64,000 nt of DNA from Aegilops tauschii subsp. strangulata (lineage: Eukaryota > Streptophyta > Magnoliopsida > Poales > Poaceae), in NCBI RefSeq assembly GCF_002575655.3, contig NC_053039.3, positions 241,406,622 through 241,470,621 of the forward strand. The letters run 5' to 3'. Each line of letters begins with the position of its first letter. The stretch's first letter is position 1. This document shows, piece by piece, positions 37,867-47,700 of this stretch. Position numbers and translations under genes: made by a program. The notes below the pieces were generated by a model. It did not search any database. It saw only the letters and a program-made list of their open reading frames with translations, and was not told the origin of the DNA.

Positions 37867-38540
37867 CAAACCTTGTCTACGCGCTCAACCGTGCAATGTT
37901 AAGTCTAGAGGAAGTGATGGCTCATACCCAAGCCGACTAGATTGGACTCAACTAAGCTGGCAAGTTTCTGTCCAGAAACTTGGTCGCCAAGTTTGGCCAC
38001 CTTCTAGAAGGCCATTAGGTCTGATCTCCTGGGGTTTAGGGTTTCTTAGGAGGGTTCTTAAGCTCAAGAAAGCTCAAGGACAAAAGCTCAAGGAAAAATG
38101 CACTTGCTGTACAAAGTGCATTTCTGGTCCAAAAGTGAAAAGATTTTCTACAGCAAAAATATTACAAAAAGTGATGCAATATTTTTGCATGGGAAAGTGT
38201 GCCAATGTTCTAAGAATATTCATGATTTATCTAAGATTTTTCTGAGCAAGAAAAATGAAGGTTGCTTTGGAGCACAAGTTTCTGAAGTGAGTTTCAGAGA
38301 GGAAAATGAATATTTTTCTTGTAGGAAAAATATTCATTTGATTATTTTGGGAATTTGTTGGAAGAATAAGGTAGATAGGTCACTTGGGTGAAAGTCAAGG
38401 ATATTCTCAAGTGACAAGTCCATTTGAAATGATTCAAAACCCAAATCAAATCAGGGCAAAAACCACGGTGAAAACCAAGTCCGGAAAAAGATAGAAGGCA
38501 ATTCCGGAAAAAGTGAGAATGCAAAATCCAGGCTATCACA
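37867..38540 (-). repeat. 5' LTR of chromovirus 2, second piece
   Basis: It continues the LTR after the insertion, starting with the second caaac (37867-37871), and matches 15535-16203 with a few substitutions. It ends ...CTATCACA, followed by the caggt target duplication. Confidence 0.93.
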
Positions 38541-38670
38541 CAGGTGGTTTGAGAGGTAATCATAAGTGAACTATTTTGGAAAGGCCTGAAAACAAGGATG
38601 TGCATAAATATCTTCTCTATATTGGAAATGGGGCAAAGGAATAAAAAAGGAAAGGTATAATAGTTAGTAC

Positions 38671-38987
38671 CATCCTGTAGTGAACTGATGTCTTCTTCAT
38701 TGTGCAGACAAAGATCTTGTTGGCTTTTGTCGCTAATTTCGTTATCCTAACAATCTTTCTGAGTTTCTTGACTTGACTGATATTCATGGACAACTCATTT
38801 CCCCATATGCAAAAAGGGTCGAAAGTGCGTCAAAACCTCTGATAGCAGGACCTACATGTGCAAGACCAAATTCTTAAAAACCTAAATATTAGAATGGTTC
38901 CTGCAATTGCACAATAATGTGCTATTAGACAACGGACCATGCACGTGCTAACCTCGATTGTAAACCTCATTGCTTCCCATTGTTTCC
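38671..38987 (-). pseudogene. Exon-like pieces of the split gene in outer CACTA
   Basis: A 35-base piece (38987-38953, reading GKQWEAMRFTIE) and a 168-base piece (38838-38671) each have AG before and GT after on the minus strand. The larger reads FDPFCIWGNELSMNIS then a Lys-rich stretch (KKLRKIVRITKLATKANK) and ends TSVHYRM. It has a TGA at 38832-38830 near its 5' edge. Together with the last exon at 12640-12448 they look like one minus-strand gene, now separated by the chromovirus. Bases 38546-38670 and 38988-39229 hold nothing else I can support. Confidence 0.4.
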
Positions 38988-39229
38988 CTGCAACACATAT
39001 AAGGTAGTTAGTCATCAGGTTAAGTAAGGGTTCACATGCTATCAGTAAAATATGTTGATGAAAAATAATCACATTGCAGATTCATCAGATTAATTGAAGC
39101 CACACGGAAAACCCATTTATCCAAACCAAGCATGATTAAGAACTAGGAAATAGCACTTGTATATGTTTCTCATGTATTAAGTGTAGCCAAATTCGATTTA
39201 CACATGCACAACAATACAAAATTCTACCC

Positions 39230-39640
39230 ACGACAATTAGACATCGCATTGCAGAATTGAACCAAGCAGTTAACTAAACACCACAACAAATGAACCAAAC
39301 ATTAACTGAGCACCACATTGCACAATATAACATACTCCTAATAGAAGATCAGACAGTTAACTACAACCAATTGTAGCAATCGTATTTGTTTCTCATGTAT
39401 TCACTACAACCAAATTCAATTTATTCTTCACATGGTATACAATAACAGAATGCACCCACAATTTTGTAAAGATAAATCCGATATATTTCTCACATGGAAG
39501 ACAATACAAAATTGCAGCCTAAAGAATTGAACATCACATTTGCAGAATTGAACCAAACAGTTAACTGAAGACGACAACTAATTAACAAAACAGTTAATAA
39601 GTGAGCACCACACTGCACGACATATAGAACATATACACTA
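39230..39640. repeat. Imperfect duplication, about 291-bp period
   Basis: The phrase gcagaattgaacca plus about 90 bases of similar context occurs at 39251 and again at about 39542. A shorter companion phrase (tttctcatgtatt...) repeats at about 39165 and 39388. The sequence is AT-rich with no ORF. Confidence 0.55.
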
Positions 39641-39750
39641 GAGCAACATATTGCATGGTAAAATTAGATAACACAATTCACTAGAATTTGTGAAGGAAAG
39701 GCAGGAGCAGCACACGCAATGGGTAAACCGAGCATGCTTAACCGGCGTAG

Positions 39751-40222
39751 CTAGCAAATGGCAAGGTGCTCCTTCAAGATCTGGGGGTCGGCACGAATGG
39801 CAGCCATCGCGACCTCATCCGCGTGTGCGGCCGCAATTTGCTTCTCCGCTGCCAAATGCTCCTTGAGGTCCTGGCTATACTGCGTGCACCATGGCTTAGG
39901 CCGACGCTTATTTGGTGGAGGGGTCGGTGATTTGGGTGGAAGGTGTCACGCTCGCGCCGGCCGTAGGGGCATGTGGGATGTGGAAGGAGGAGGAGGATGG
40001 GGGTCGGGTGTGGATTACCTGCCTGGATAGGCGAGGCCGAGGAGCGTGAAGGAGGGTCGCCGGCGAGGAGGCGGCGGTGCTGCAAGCAAGGAGTGAAGGT
40101 TTCAACTTGGAAAGGAAGGCGGAAAGAGGGGAAATGTGGCTTTTGGTAAGGGGGAGGGGGCGGGGAGGTAGATATTTCTGCGGAAGCCGAAAATTTGGAA
40201 TCGCTTCAGCCAAAAAAGACAC
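39751..40222 (-). pseudogene. Short minus-strand coding remnant in outer CACTA
   Basis: About 62 codons read to a stop at 39753-39751 with a helical, Ala/Glu-rich sequence (CTQYSQDLKEHLAAEKQIAAAHADEV). An upstream ORF (40222-39908) is Pro/Ser-rich and in another frame. A GC-rich stretch and a possible donor (cag|gtaatcc, near 40022) suggest the 5' region of a gene. It may be the first exon of the split gene or a separate one. The link is uncertain. Confidence 0.35.
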
Positions 40223-40510
40223 GGTCCCTTATTTAGAACTGTGTACGATATGTGAACATCACAAACGATTCAGATAGCTTAACCCATGTGTGTTGAGTTT
40301 GAATGTAAAAAATTTTGGTTCGAATTTCCCTGGTTACAGTGGTCATCCACGTCATTGCATAATTTGGGTACACAAAGGAGACTAATTGTGTGCGATCTAC
40401 TTGATTTGTAGTACTATACACCGATGGTGCTCCAAGATATTTTGTGCTGCATCTCACACGGTTGGTGATAATAAACTGTGTGCGATCTACTTGATTTATC
40501 ATCTTGATCA
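40205..40510. repeat. Internal cluster of subterminal-like motifs, outer CACTA
   Basis: Motifs of the type actgtgt-acgat, atcacaaacgattcagata and cacacggttggtgataa resemble the terminal arrays of the element but lie 5.6 kb inside it. Confidence 0.45.
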
Positions 40511-40639
40511 TTTGAATTACGTAATGGGGTCATAGCTACAAAGGATGGTGTTTGAATTGTTAGAACTTTTATCTGCAGTGAACATGCAACTATAGGTGTG
40601 TCGTCAAAAAAGTTGGAATTATTCAGGGTTCGTTTGTAC

Positions 40640-41880
40640 ATTTTTATACATTAACTGGGTTTTCCAGGCATTTTATACGCATAATTCAAATTTGAACAAC
40701 ATGAACATGCTCAAGTGCATATAAACTTATTGAAAAATCAAATATGTGTCCTTGGTTGCATGCTTAGGTCCCATGCAAGAAATGGGAATGAATTCAAACA
40801 CCCTGCCACCGTCACTCGGCTGCAAACATCGAGATACCTGGTTTTTAAATTCTAGTAAATAGAAAACTCGTCTGAAATTCATGAAACTTGGCATGCTATC
40901 ATGTAGCGGCATCAACATGCCGTGGTAAAATTTTTGTCCCATTTGGGGCAGGTTTGGGTATAAGCTTCTCACAAACCAGAGCTTCTCACAACAAGCGTGA
41001 TGGTTTCGGTAGGGAACGTGCCACCTTTGGGGACGAAATGATATCCGATGCCTCTTATTGCTTTCAAAAAAATTCGAGTGTCAACATAGAACAACAAGAG
41101 TGTTGTGTTCAATTTTGGAATTTTTCGGGGTTCGTTTGGACATTTTTATGCATTAACTGAGTTTTCAATGCATTTATGTGCATAATTCAAATTTGAACTA
41201 CATGCACATGCTCCAGTGCATATAAATTGGTTGAAAATTCAAATCTGTGTCCTTGGGTCCATGCTTAGGTCCCATGCAAGAAATGGGAATGAATTTCAAA
41301 CACCAGGGCACCGTTGATTGCCGGCCAAACATTGAGATGCGTGGTTTTTAAATTCTACTAAATCCAAAACTCGTCTGAAATTCATGAAACTTGGCATGCT
41401 ATCATGGAGCGGCATCAACATGCCGTGGTACGAATTTTGTCCCATTTGGGGCACGTTTGGGTATATGCTTCTCACAAACCGGAGCTTCTCACAACAAGCA
41501 TGATGGTTTTCGGTAGGGAACGTCCCACCTTTGGGGACGAAACGATATCCATTGCCTCTTATTGCTTTCAGATTTTTTTTCTCGTGTCAACATAGAACAA
41601 CAGGAGTGTTGTGTGAATTTTTGTGATTTTTTGGGGTTCGTTTGGACATTTTTATGCATTAACTGAGTTTTCAATGCATTTATGTGCATAATTTAAATTT
41701 GAACTACACGCACATGATCCAGTGCATATAAATTGGTTGAAAAATCAAATATGTGTCCTTGGGTGCATGCTTAGGTCCCATGCAAGAAATGGGAATGAAT
41801 TTCAAACACCAGGGCACCGTTGATTGCCGGCAAAACATTGAGATGCCTGGTTTTTAAATTCTAGTAAATCCAAAATTCGA
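40640..41880. repeat. Tandem array of a ~500-bp unit (2.5 copies)
   Basis: The same text (agtgcatataaa...tccatgcttaggtcccatgcaagaaatggg...) starts at 40714, 41215 and 41721, with periods of 501 and 506. The third copy is cut at about 41880. The copies are roughly 90 percent alike by eye. Several frames carry short matching ORFs, none convincing as a gene. Confidence 0.85.
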
Positions 41881-42770
41881 TTAACCATTCACGTGACGCC
41901 ACGTGTCCTGGGTTTAATGGTCGTAGGAGGTGCCGTGCGGACAGCTGCTTGACCTTGACTGAACGGGAGGCGTGTGAGCGCCGTCCAGTGTGCAGGCTGA
42001 CCAAGAGGCGTGCAAGCTGTCCTCGAGTGCGCAGGCTCACCGGGAAGCGTGTGAGCCGTACGCTGCACAGGCTCACTGGGAAGCGAGCCCTTTGACTTCC
42101 ATGGCTGCCCGCCTTGCTCCCATCCTCTCCATTAATGGCACCCAAGCATTTTAGTTAGAACACCCGTATGCAAACCGACAGCTTCCCCAGGAAGCCAAGA
42201 GAAAATGTGCCGAGCAGGATTTCTGCAGCTCTTGATCGCAAACGATTTAGATAGAACACCCATATGCAAAGTGAGAGCAGCGCAGGATTTGTTCATCCTT
42301 TCAACGCAAACGGTTGTTTTGGATGACCCGTGTGCAACCACGTACAAACAATTTGGTAAGATTTGCATCTATCACTGCCATATTGGGTATGTCGCCATTT
42401 GTCAAACAGGAAAGATTTACATTTGTTGATCTAGTAACGTTGCCATTTTTCAATCCTTGTAACACCGCGATTTGTCAAAATATGCAGCTAGAAATCATTA
42501 GCACTATGTAATTTTTGCAACTAAATTCAGTAATTAAGCATAGATTTCATTCATAGATTAAGCAATCGTTCTTAATTTATACAAATAGTTCAACTCGATA
42601 GCTGAACCGACCAAACTTCTCCCCAATTGTTGCCAACCACGTACTAAAATAGCTAGTTCAACTATATATACTAGCTAATTTTAAGTACGTTGTACAGTTC
42701 GACCACACATCTATAGTCAGATAAACTGAACAAAATAGCCCCTAAATACTACTACTACCATGGAGGGGCT
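41881..42770. other. Non-coding spacer with CACTA-like motifs
   Basis: Bases 41890-42120 hold short direct repeats (caggctcac, gaagcgtgtgag). Bases 42140-42480 hold further subterminal-like motifs (cgcaaacgatttagatagaacacccatatgcaa). The rest is AT-rich with nothing I can identify. Confidence 0.4.
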
Positions 42771-42809
42771 TTGTGCTACTTCCGGCAGCCTCTCCTCTGC
42801 CGAGCGCGC

Positions 42810-43551
42810 TCAGTAAGAGGCAGAGGTGGAGGAGCCTACCGACGAGCTGGACAAATGCAATACGGTGCCTGCCGCTGCTGCACGTTCAGCGACGCTCGCC
42901 AGCTCGAACGCCCACTGCCGCTCTAGACGATCCCTCTCGAAGTGGCCGGACTGCTCGTAGATCTCCTGATTCCTCGCCTCTGCGTCGGCGTGTGCTGTGG
43001 CCGCGGCTGCGGTAAGGCTCTTTGCGTGCTCGATGAGGTGCTCCTCCTCCTCCCGCAGGAACTCGATATAGCGTGCAAGGTCGCTAACGCACGTGCGGGC
43101 CTCCACCTCCGCTTCCCTCCTTCGGGTGGCGGTGGCGGAGCGGGTGATGATCCCGATGATCGACGGCGGGCTGGCGGCCATGGTGGCCGACGATGGCGGC
43201 CACGACCACCACCTCCCGCCTTTGGGCCGCGGTGGCGGAGCGGGTGATGGCCACGGTGGCCGGTAGTGGGGTGGCGGCCACGACGGCCACCTCCCGCCTT
43301 CGGGCCGTGGCGGCGGAGCGGGAGATGGCCCTGGCTTTCGACGGTGATGTGGCGGCAACGGCGGCCGGCAACAGCTGCCGACGGGCAGCGGCGGCGGAGC
43401 GTGTGGTGGGTGTTCCACGCACACCCAACAGGGACGCCACGCGCACTACACTACGCAGGGGACTGCGCCGCCGCCGCGGTGTAGCCTCCCAGCTGGAGCT
43501 GTCCTCTGATGACGGCGGAGTGGCTGAGCGATGATGACGGACCGATGCCAT
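42810..43551 (-). pseudogene. Coiled-coil protein gene with internal repeat, frameshifted, in outer CACTA
   Basis: The ATG at 43551 opens a Ser/Arg-rich N-terminus (MASVRHHRSATPPSSEDSSS). The middle has repeats reading about ITRSATAAQRREVVVVAA, with DNA copies near 43131, 43231 and 43309. The C-terminal part is in another frame and ends at 42810. It is strongly helical and acidic (SDLARYIEFLREEEEHLIEH, GHFERDRLERQWAFELASV), followed by a Ser-rich tail (LHLSSSSVGSS). A frameshift near 43150-43200, between repeat copies, best explains this. I recall similar proteins of unknown function repeated in Triticeae genomes. It sits between two clusters of subterminal-like motifs, as a cargo cassette would. 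Confidence 0.5.
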
Positions 43552-43559
43552 TGGCGATT

Positions 43560-44240
43560 GTGGGAGAAGCAGACGAGATAAGCTACAGGGAGGGAGGGGA
43601 AAATGCGAGGACTCGCCGGTCGTGAGGGTTTTTATAGCAGGTCGGCAAGCATTGGGATTTTGGGGGATTTCACCGAGTCGGGCGGGAAGCTTGCGTGGGA
43701 ACCTGCGAGGTTGCGTGGGAACAGGCTCACCGACAATTCATTGGCGCCACCGTTTGGCCAAAAGAACGCCCCCGCGCGCTGCGCAAGCTTGCGCTGTAAG
43801 CCGTCTGCGGCAGCGGGGTGACAAGACGTGCGAGAGGAGGACGAGAGGACACGTACACATATAGTTAATAAAAAACACGTTTGCGATTTAATTAACTACT
43901 ATACCCCGTCCTGGTTTATAAGTAGGATTTAACTAATAAAATACGAATGCATGTCGCCATAGATTATATCGTTGGAGTCGTATTTGAACATAGTTTCCAG
44001 CTATACAATATTTGTAACATGCATTAACACTTTTTTGGTTAAATTTAAGGTTATACACCAGCAAGCGTTTGCCCGCAACACACACGGCTTATTTCATCAC
44101 AAACAACTCAGATGGATCAACTGTCTACCACGTATCGCACACGCAACTCTAATCTGATTCGTGCTTGATGTCTCCGACATCGCTCGCACAGTTCATCTTA
44201 TTTTCCACGTATCACTGTGCTGTCCTGTGCTCGCGTCCCA
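43560..44240. other. Spacer between cargo genes of outer CACTA
   Basis: There is a GC-rich part up to 43830, then AT-rich sequence. Bases 44040-44220 carry subterminal-like motifs (caacacacacggctt, cgtatcgcacacgcaac). No coding sequence is supported. Confidence 0.4.
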
Positions 44241-44246
44241 TGGCAA

Positions 44247-44310
44247 GCTCTGCTCGCCGTTAGGCGCCGCAGCGCGCTGTGCTCGCCATTAGGCGCCGCG
44301 GCGCGCTCTG
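44247..44310. repeat. Two 32-bp direct repeats upstream of exonuclease-like gene
   Basis: The unit tgctcgcc(g/a)ttaggcgccgc(a/g)gcgcgct occurs twice in tandem, about 350 bases before the ATG. It may be a promoter element or chance in a GC-rich block. Confidence 0.55.
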
Positions 44311-44665
44311 TCGCGTTCGTTTGCGCGCTTTGCTCGCGTTCGTCGGTGCGCTCGGCTTGTGGACAGCTTTTCCTTGAGGCGACCGCGGAGCGCTCTGCTT
44401 GCGTCCCTCCACGCGCGCTTTGCCAGCGGTTGGGCGTGCGCACGATCACGTCGGGGCCCCCATATGCATGCGGTTGCGCCGCGCGTGTTGCCACGCAATG
44501 CAGTTACATGCAGCACGATGGAGTTACGCGTTGCAAATTAGAACTGCCATCAGGGCCTGCCGATATTCCTGGCCGTCTGGCTTCCCCTTTAATTCCCGCG
44601 GCCATTATAACCTTAGTCTCTTCAACCTTTCGATCGCACCCCACAACACAACAAGCACACTCACG

Positions 44666-45375
44666 ATGACACATAGAGAGGGGATGTCCGGCGGCGCTCC
44701 AATGGAGTTCGGCGAGCATAGAGTGGAGACCCACGCGAGGGAGACGGATCTCTCGGTGTTGTACACCATCGACCCGGCCGTGGTGGACGACTACACAACA
44801 GCGTTGAGCAGTTGCTTGCTGGAGACAAGTACAAGGTGGTCGGCATCGACCTCCAATACACCGCCGGTCATCCCGGCATACATCAGAAGGTTGCCGTCGC
44901 CCAGTTGTGCGTGCGTCATCATGTCCTCATCTACCACTACTGCATGGCCACAGAGCCTTGCGGCCGTTTCAACAGGTTTGTCAATAGCACTAACTACAAG
45001 TTTGCCACGGTGGATACCACCAACGATGTAAAAGCGCTCAGTGTTACGGGCTTAGCCTGCAAGAACCTTGTCGAAATCCGTGACCACTACACGGTCTGGG
45101 GCAGCACGAAGAAGGACTCCCTGGTCGAACTCGCCTCGGCCATCATCGACCCCTACTATGAAAAGATGAAGCAGGATGCCCAGAGAATAAGTCTCGTATC
45201 CTGGTACGGGGCTTGGATGCGGCAACTGGATGAACCTCGCCTCAGGTTTGCGGCCAAGAGCATGTACACATGCTACGAGATGCACAGGCAGATCGTTGAC
45301 ATGAGCAAGTGCCTCGTTACCCAAATCGACGAGCCCGGATCGAGCCACAAGCAGAGCAAGCGTCACAAGAAGTAG
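44666..45375 (+). pseudogene. 3'-5' exonuclease-like (WRN/DnaQ fold) gene with changed catalytic residues and a frameshift
   Basis: ATG at 44666 starts MTHREGMSGGAPMEF. The frame shifts near 44803, where one missing base moves the reading into the frame that is open from 44812 to the TAG at 45375. The main part follows the plant WRN-type exonuclease pattern. Strand one is KVVGIDLQYTAG, where the family has D-x-E and this copy has D-x-Q. The exo II region is KFATVDTTNDVKAL. The exo III region is LRFAAKSMYTCYEMHRQ, where the family usually has YAA-x-D and this copy has Ser. The tail is basic (KQSKRHKK), possibly nuclear-targeting. Loss of two catalytic acids suggests a non-catalytic nucleic-acid-binding role in the parental gene, or decay. 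It lies in the outer CACTA near its right end as a likely captured gene. The domain call is by motif, not search. Confidence 0.6.
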
Positions 45376-45599
45376 ATGATGATCAGATGATCGTTTATGC
45401 TAGTTAATCATGCATGTAATATATAGTTTACTTTATTGGTGTGTGTGGAAATGTCATGTGTGTAGTAGCCACCTATGTAATTATGCATGTAATAGTTTAC
45501 TTTGGTGTGTGCAAATGCCATGGTTGTAGTAGCCACCTATATAAGTGGATGTTTAATTTGGTTATGCAAGCATGTCCTTATAAGTGTGTGTGTATATAT

Positions 45600-46130
45600 A
45601 TGTTGTTGTTCTGTATGCAATCTCATCGCACAGCACACACGTCTTATTAGCAGCAACCGTCTGTGTTATTATTGGTCTTCCCACACATTTCTGATTACAG
45701 ACCTGTTTGTCGCGTATCACACACATCTTGTTAAGTTGAACCGTTTCTGTTCTCATGTCTCAACGCAAAAAGTTGATCCGAGTGAACCCCATGCCGTATA
45801 TCGCACACACCTTGATCTGGCTGACCATTTCTTTTGTGTTGCCTAATCACAAACAGTTCATCCGAGTGAACCGTATGCTGTGTATCGCACACGCCTTCAT
45901 CTGGCTGCCCGTTTCTTTTGTTCCTCCTCATTGCAAACAGTTAATTGAACTGAACCGTATGCCCTTCATCGCACACACAACTAAAACCTGAACCGTGTTT
46001 GATGCATCCGTCATCGCAAACGTTTTACACATTTCTGACGGTTTTCATACAGCACCGTTTGCGATTATTGCATCGCACACAGCTTCTCGAAGGGTCTCTG
46101 ATCATAGTGTCATGTTAGCAGCATCCTGCA
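45600..46130. repeat. Right subterminal repeats of outer CACTA
   Basis: About eight copies of a loose unit (gttgaaccgt...tatcgcacacacctt, cacaaacagttcatccgagtg) continue to the terminal repeat. Short ORFs across it (SVNPMPYIAHTLIWL-type repeats) reflect the repeat and are not genes. Bases 45376-45600 are the AT-rich region after the exonuclease-like gene. Confidence 0.75.
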
Positions 46131-46139
46131 GTAGTGAGC

Positions 46140-47178
46140 ACCAATTGATGAATTGCTTCGTGCTCTTCCAGTGGATCCACCCCAAGGAGCTAAGGAAATC
46201 TATGAAGAACCTGAGCTGCCTAATTACCTGATGCAAGTGTTGATGAAGCCTATGGCTGAAGGAAATGCTCCAAGGACGACCTTCCTAGTGAAGGAGCTAT
46301 ATGTGCCGAAGACTATGTTTCGCATTTTGGCAAAGACGCTCAGTCCAATCAAAGGCCACAATTCCAACACGGAAGAAGTTGTGGGAGTTATGAAGAACTT
46401 GTTGTTCCACATCATACATGGCACTCCCATCAACATTCATGATTTCTTCCTGAGGACTTTGGTCACTGTTGCTCAGTATCCATTTGAATTGAAGCCATAC
46501 GCACCATGGATTATGAGATTCATCAGATCCTGCTCTTCAATCCACTACAAGGCTGATCGTCAGAACCACTTGAGTTATCTGCCTGGAGTTGAAATTCTTC
46601 AAAGCACATTGTCCACAGTACCTATGAAAGGCAAGATCGTCATTGATGAAGGAATTCATCCCCTTGATGGACAATTTTGTCAACCTATTTCCAGCTCCAT
46701 AGCTGATGAATCTGCAAGCCAAGATACTGCAACTAAAGCTTCAAGGCCATCTTCTTCACCAGAAGCGCCACGTGTCATGACTGACCGTGAGCTGCTCATT
46801 ACTCTTCATTAGAAACTTGACAAGCATCATCGATGGGTTAAGCGTCAATTCAGTGCTATTCAAGAAAATATGACAGTGATGCATAATGTCGTCCGCAAGA
46901 ACAGATATTATCTCCATGAGATATTTGATCACAGTTGGGCCACACTTTCAGATCTCAAATCGGCTAAAGAACTTGTTGCTGAAGATTTCTAAATGAACTT
47001 TGACTAGGTTGAACCGCCAAGGAAGAAGTTCAAGAAAACTGAAGTTCCTCCTTTGATGCCAAGCTCCAAGCCTTCATCGCGCTCCACCGACGAAAATGAA
47101 GTTGTTGAAGACACTGATGCTGGTCCTTCTGCACCGCGCGACCCCAACAATGTTGGCGCTCCCTCCACCTCTCCATGA
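46140..47178 (+). pseudogene. Decayed long ORF of element X, second half
   Basis: One frame runs from the CACTA edge to TGA 47176-47178, broken only by TAG 46810, TAA 46990 and TAG 47005. Clear protein-like segments are FLVKELYVPKTMFRILAKTL, MKNLLFHIIHGTPINIHDFF, ELKPYAPWIMRFIRS and YLPGVEI. A more variable Ser/Pro tail ends SAPRDPNNVGAPS. It continues the first half (9922-11630) with the CACTA and one agc removed. It is not a standard gag or pol domain that I can name. The env-like slot of SIRE-type elements is one option; a dedicated ORF of a non-autonomous element is another. Confidence 0.6.
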
Positions 47179-47700
47179 TGTCTTTCTTCAGGGGCGCTAG
47201 TTCTCAAATTCCTCACCTTTTGGTCACTTGATGACAAAGGGGGAGAAGTTTGAGTTAGTCTTCAAGCGAGCCATTATATGGGCTGTTTTTGCTTAAGTCG
47301 CAACTCTTGAACTTTTCTGGATGTGCTCTTGATGAGTTGTAACTTAATAACTATTGGTTGTCTGACTCTTATGTTTCATTTGATGCACATGCTTTATTCT
47401 ACAATATATCTGCTCGTGCATGCACAATCTCGTCAGACACCAATTTTCATCATGCATTCATATTCTTCAAATATCTTATGATCATGCATGATTGGATTCC
47501 AAGATATAGGGGGAGATCTCCACAAATTCAACCTGCCATGTGCATTTCAATCCAAAGCAAATTCCTCATGTGCACATCTTCAGGGGGAGTTCCTCAATAT
47601 CTTGTAACCAATTTCTTCAAATTCTGTACTTATACTTCAATTATTTTTACTCCCGTAGAAACCTAAACAATTTGTCATCAATCACCAAAAAGGGGGAGAT
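47179..47700 (+). other. 3' leader of element X with four purine tracts, last one the PPT
   Basis: Purine tracts of the type agggggag occur at 47236-47245, 47508-47517, 47582-47590 and 47687-47700. The last directly precedes the LTR. No ORF is supported. Confidence 0.7.

Larger units (their letters stand above)
12659..38540 (-). mobile_element. Ty3/gypsy chromovirus 2 with ORF0, minus strand, interrupted by Angela-like element
   Basis: It is bounded by LTRs at 12659-16203 and 21924-38540, the second being split by a later insertion, and flanked by the 5-bp duplication caggt (12654-12658 and 38541-38545). Internal order on the minus strand is primer site, ORF0, gag, protease, RT, RNase H, integrase, chromodomain, polypurine tract. 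Pol ends in SRGRDSS exactly as in chromovirus 1, and both carry an ORF0, so the two belong to related lineages. By eye, the first 360 bp of the two LTRs differ at about 17 sites, more than in the element inserted into it. Confidence 0.92.
11631..46136. mobile_element. Outer CACTA transposon (non-autonomous), interrupted by chromovirus 2
   Basis: It begins CACTAGTACAGCGAG and ends with the reverse complement of CACTACTGCAGGATG, so terminal repeats match at CACTA-T-CAG. It is flanked by the 3-bp duplication agc (11628-11630 and 46137-46139), the size expected for CACTA elements. Both ends carry arrays of short subterminal repeats (11640-12240; 45600-46130). After removing the chromovirus at 12659-38540, the element is about 8.6 kb. 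I see no transposase domain, so it probably moved with enzymes supplied elsewhere. Instead it carries a split minus-strand gene, a coiled-coil gene (42810-43551) and an exonuclease-like gene (44666-45375). Confidence 0.85.

Noticed and set aside
43193..43534. Plus-strand ORF opposite the coiled-coil gene
   Set aside because: It is a shadow of the Arg-rich repeats; the minus strand gives the more protein-like sequence with coiled coil and tail.
44217..44669. Cys/Ala/Arg-rich ORFs in front of the exonuclease-like gene
   Set aside because: They cover GC-rich direct repeats and run on both strands; better seen as the promoter region.
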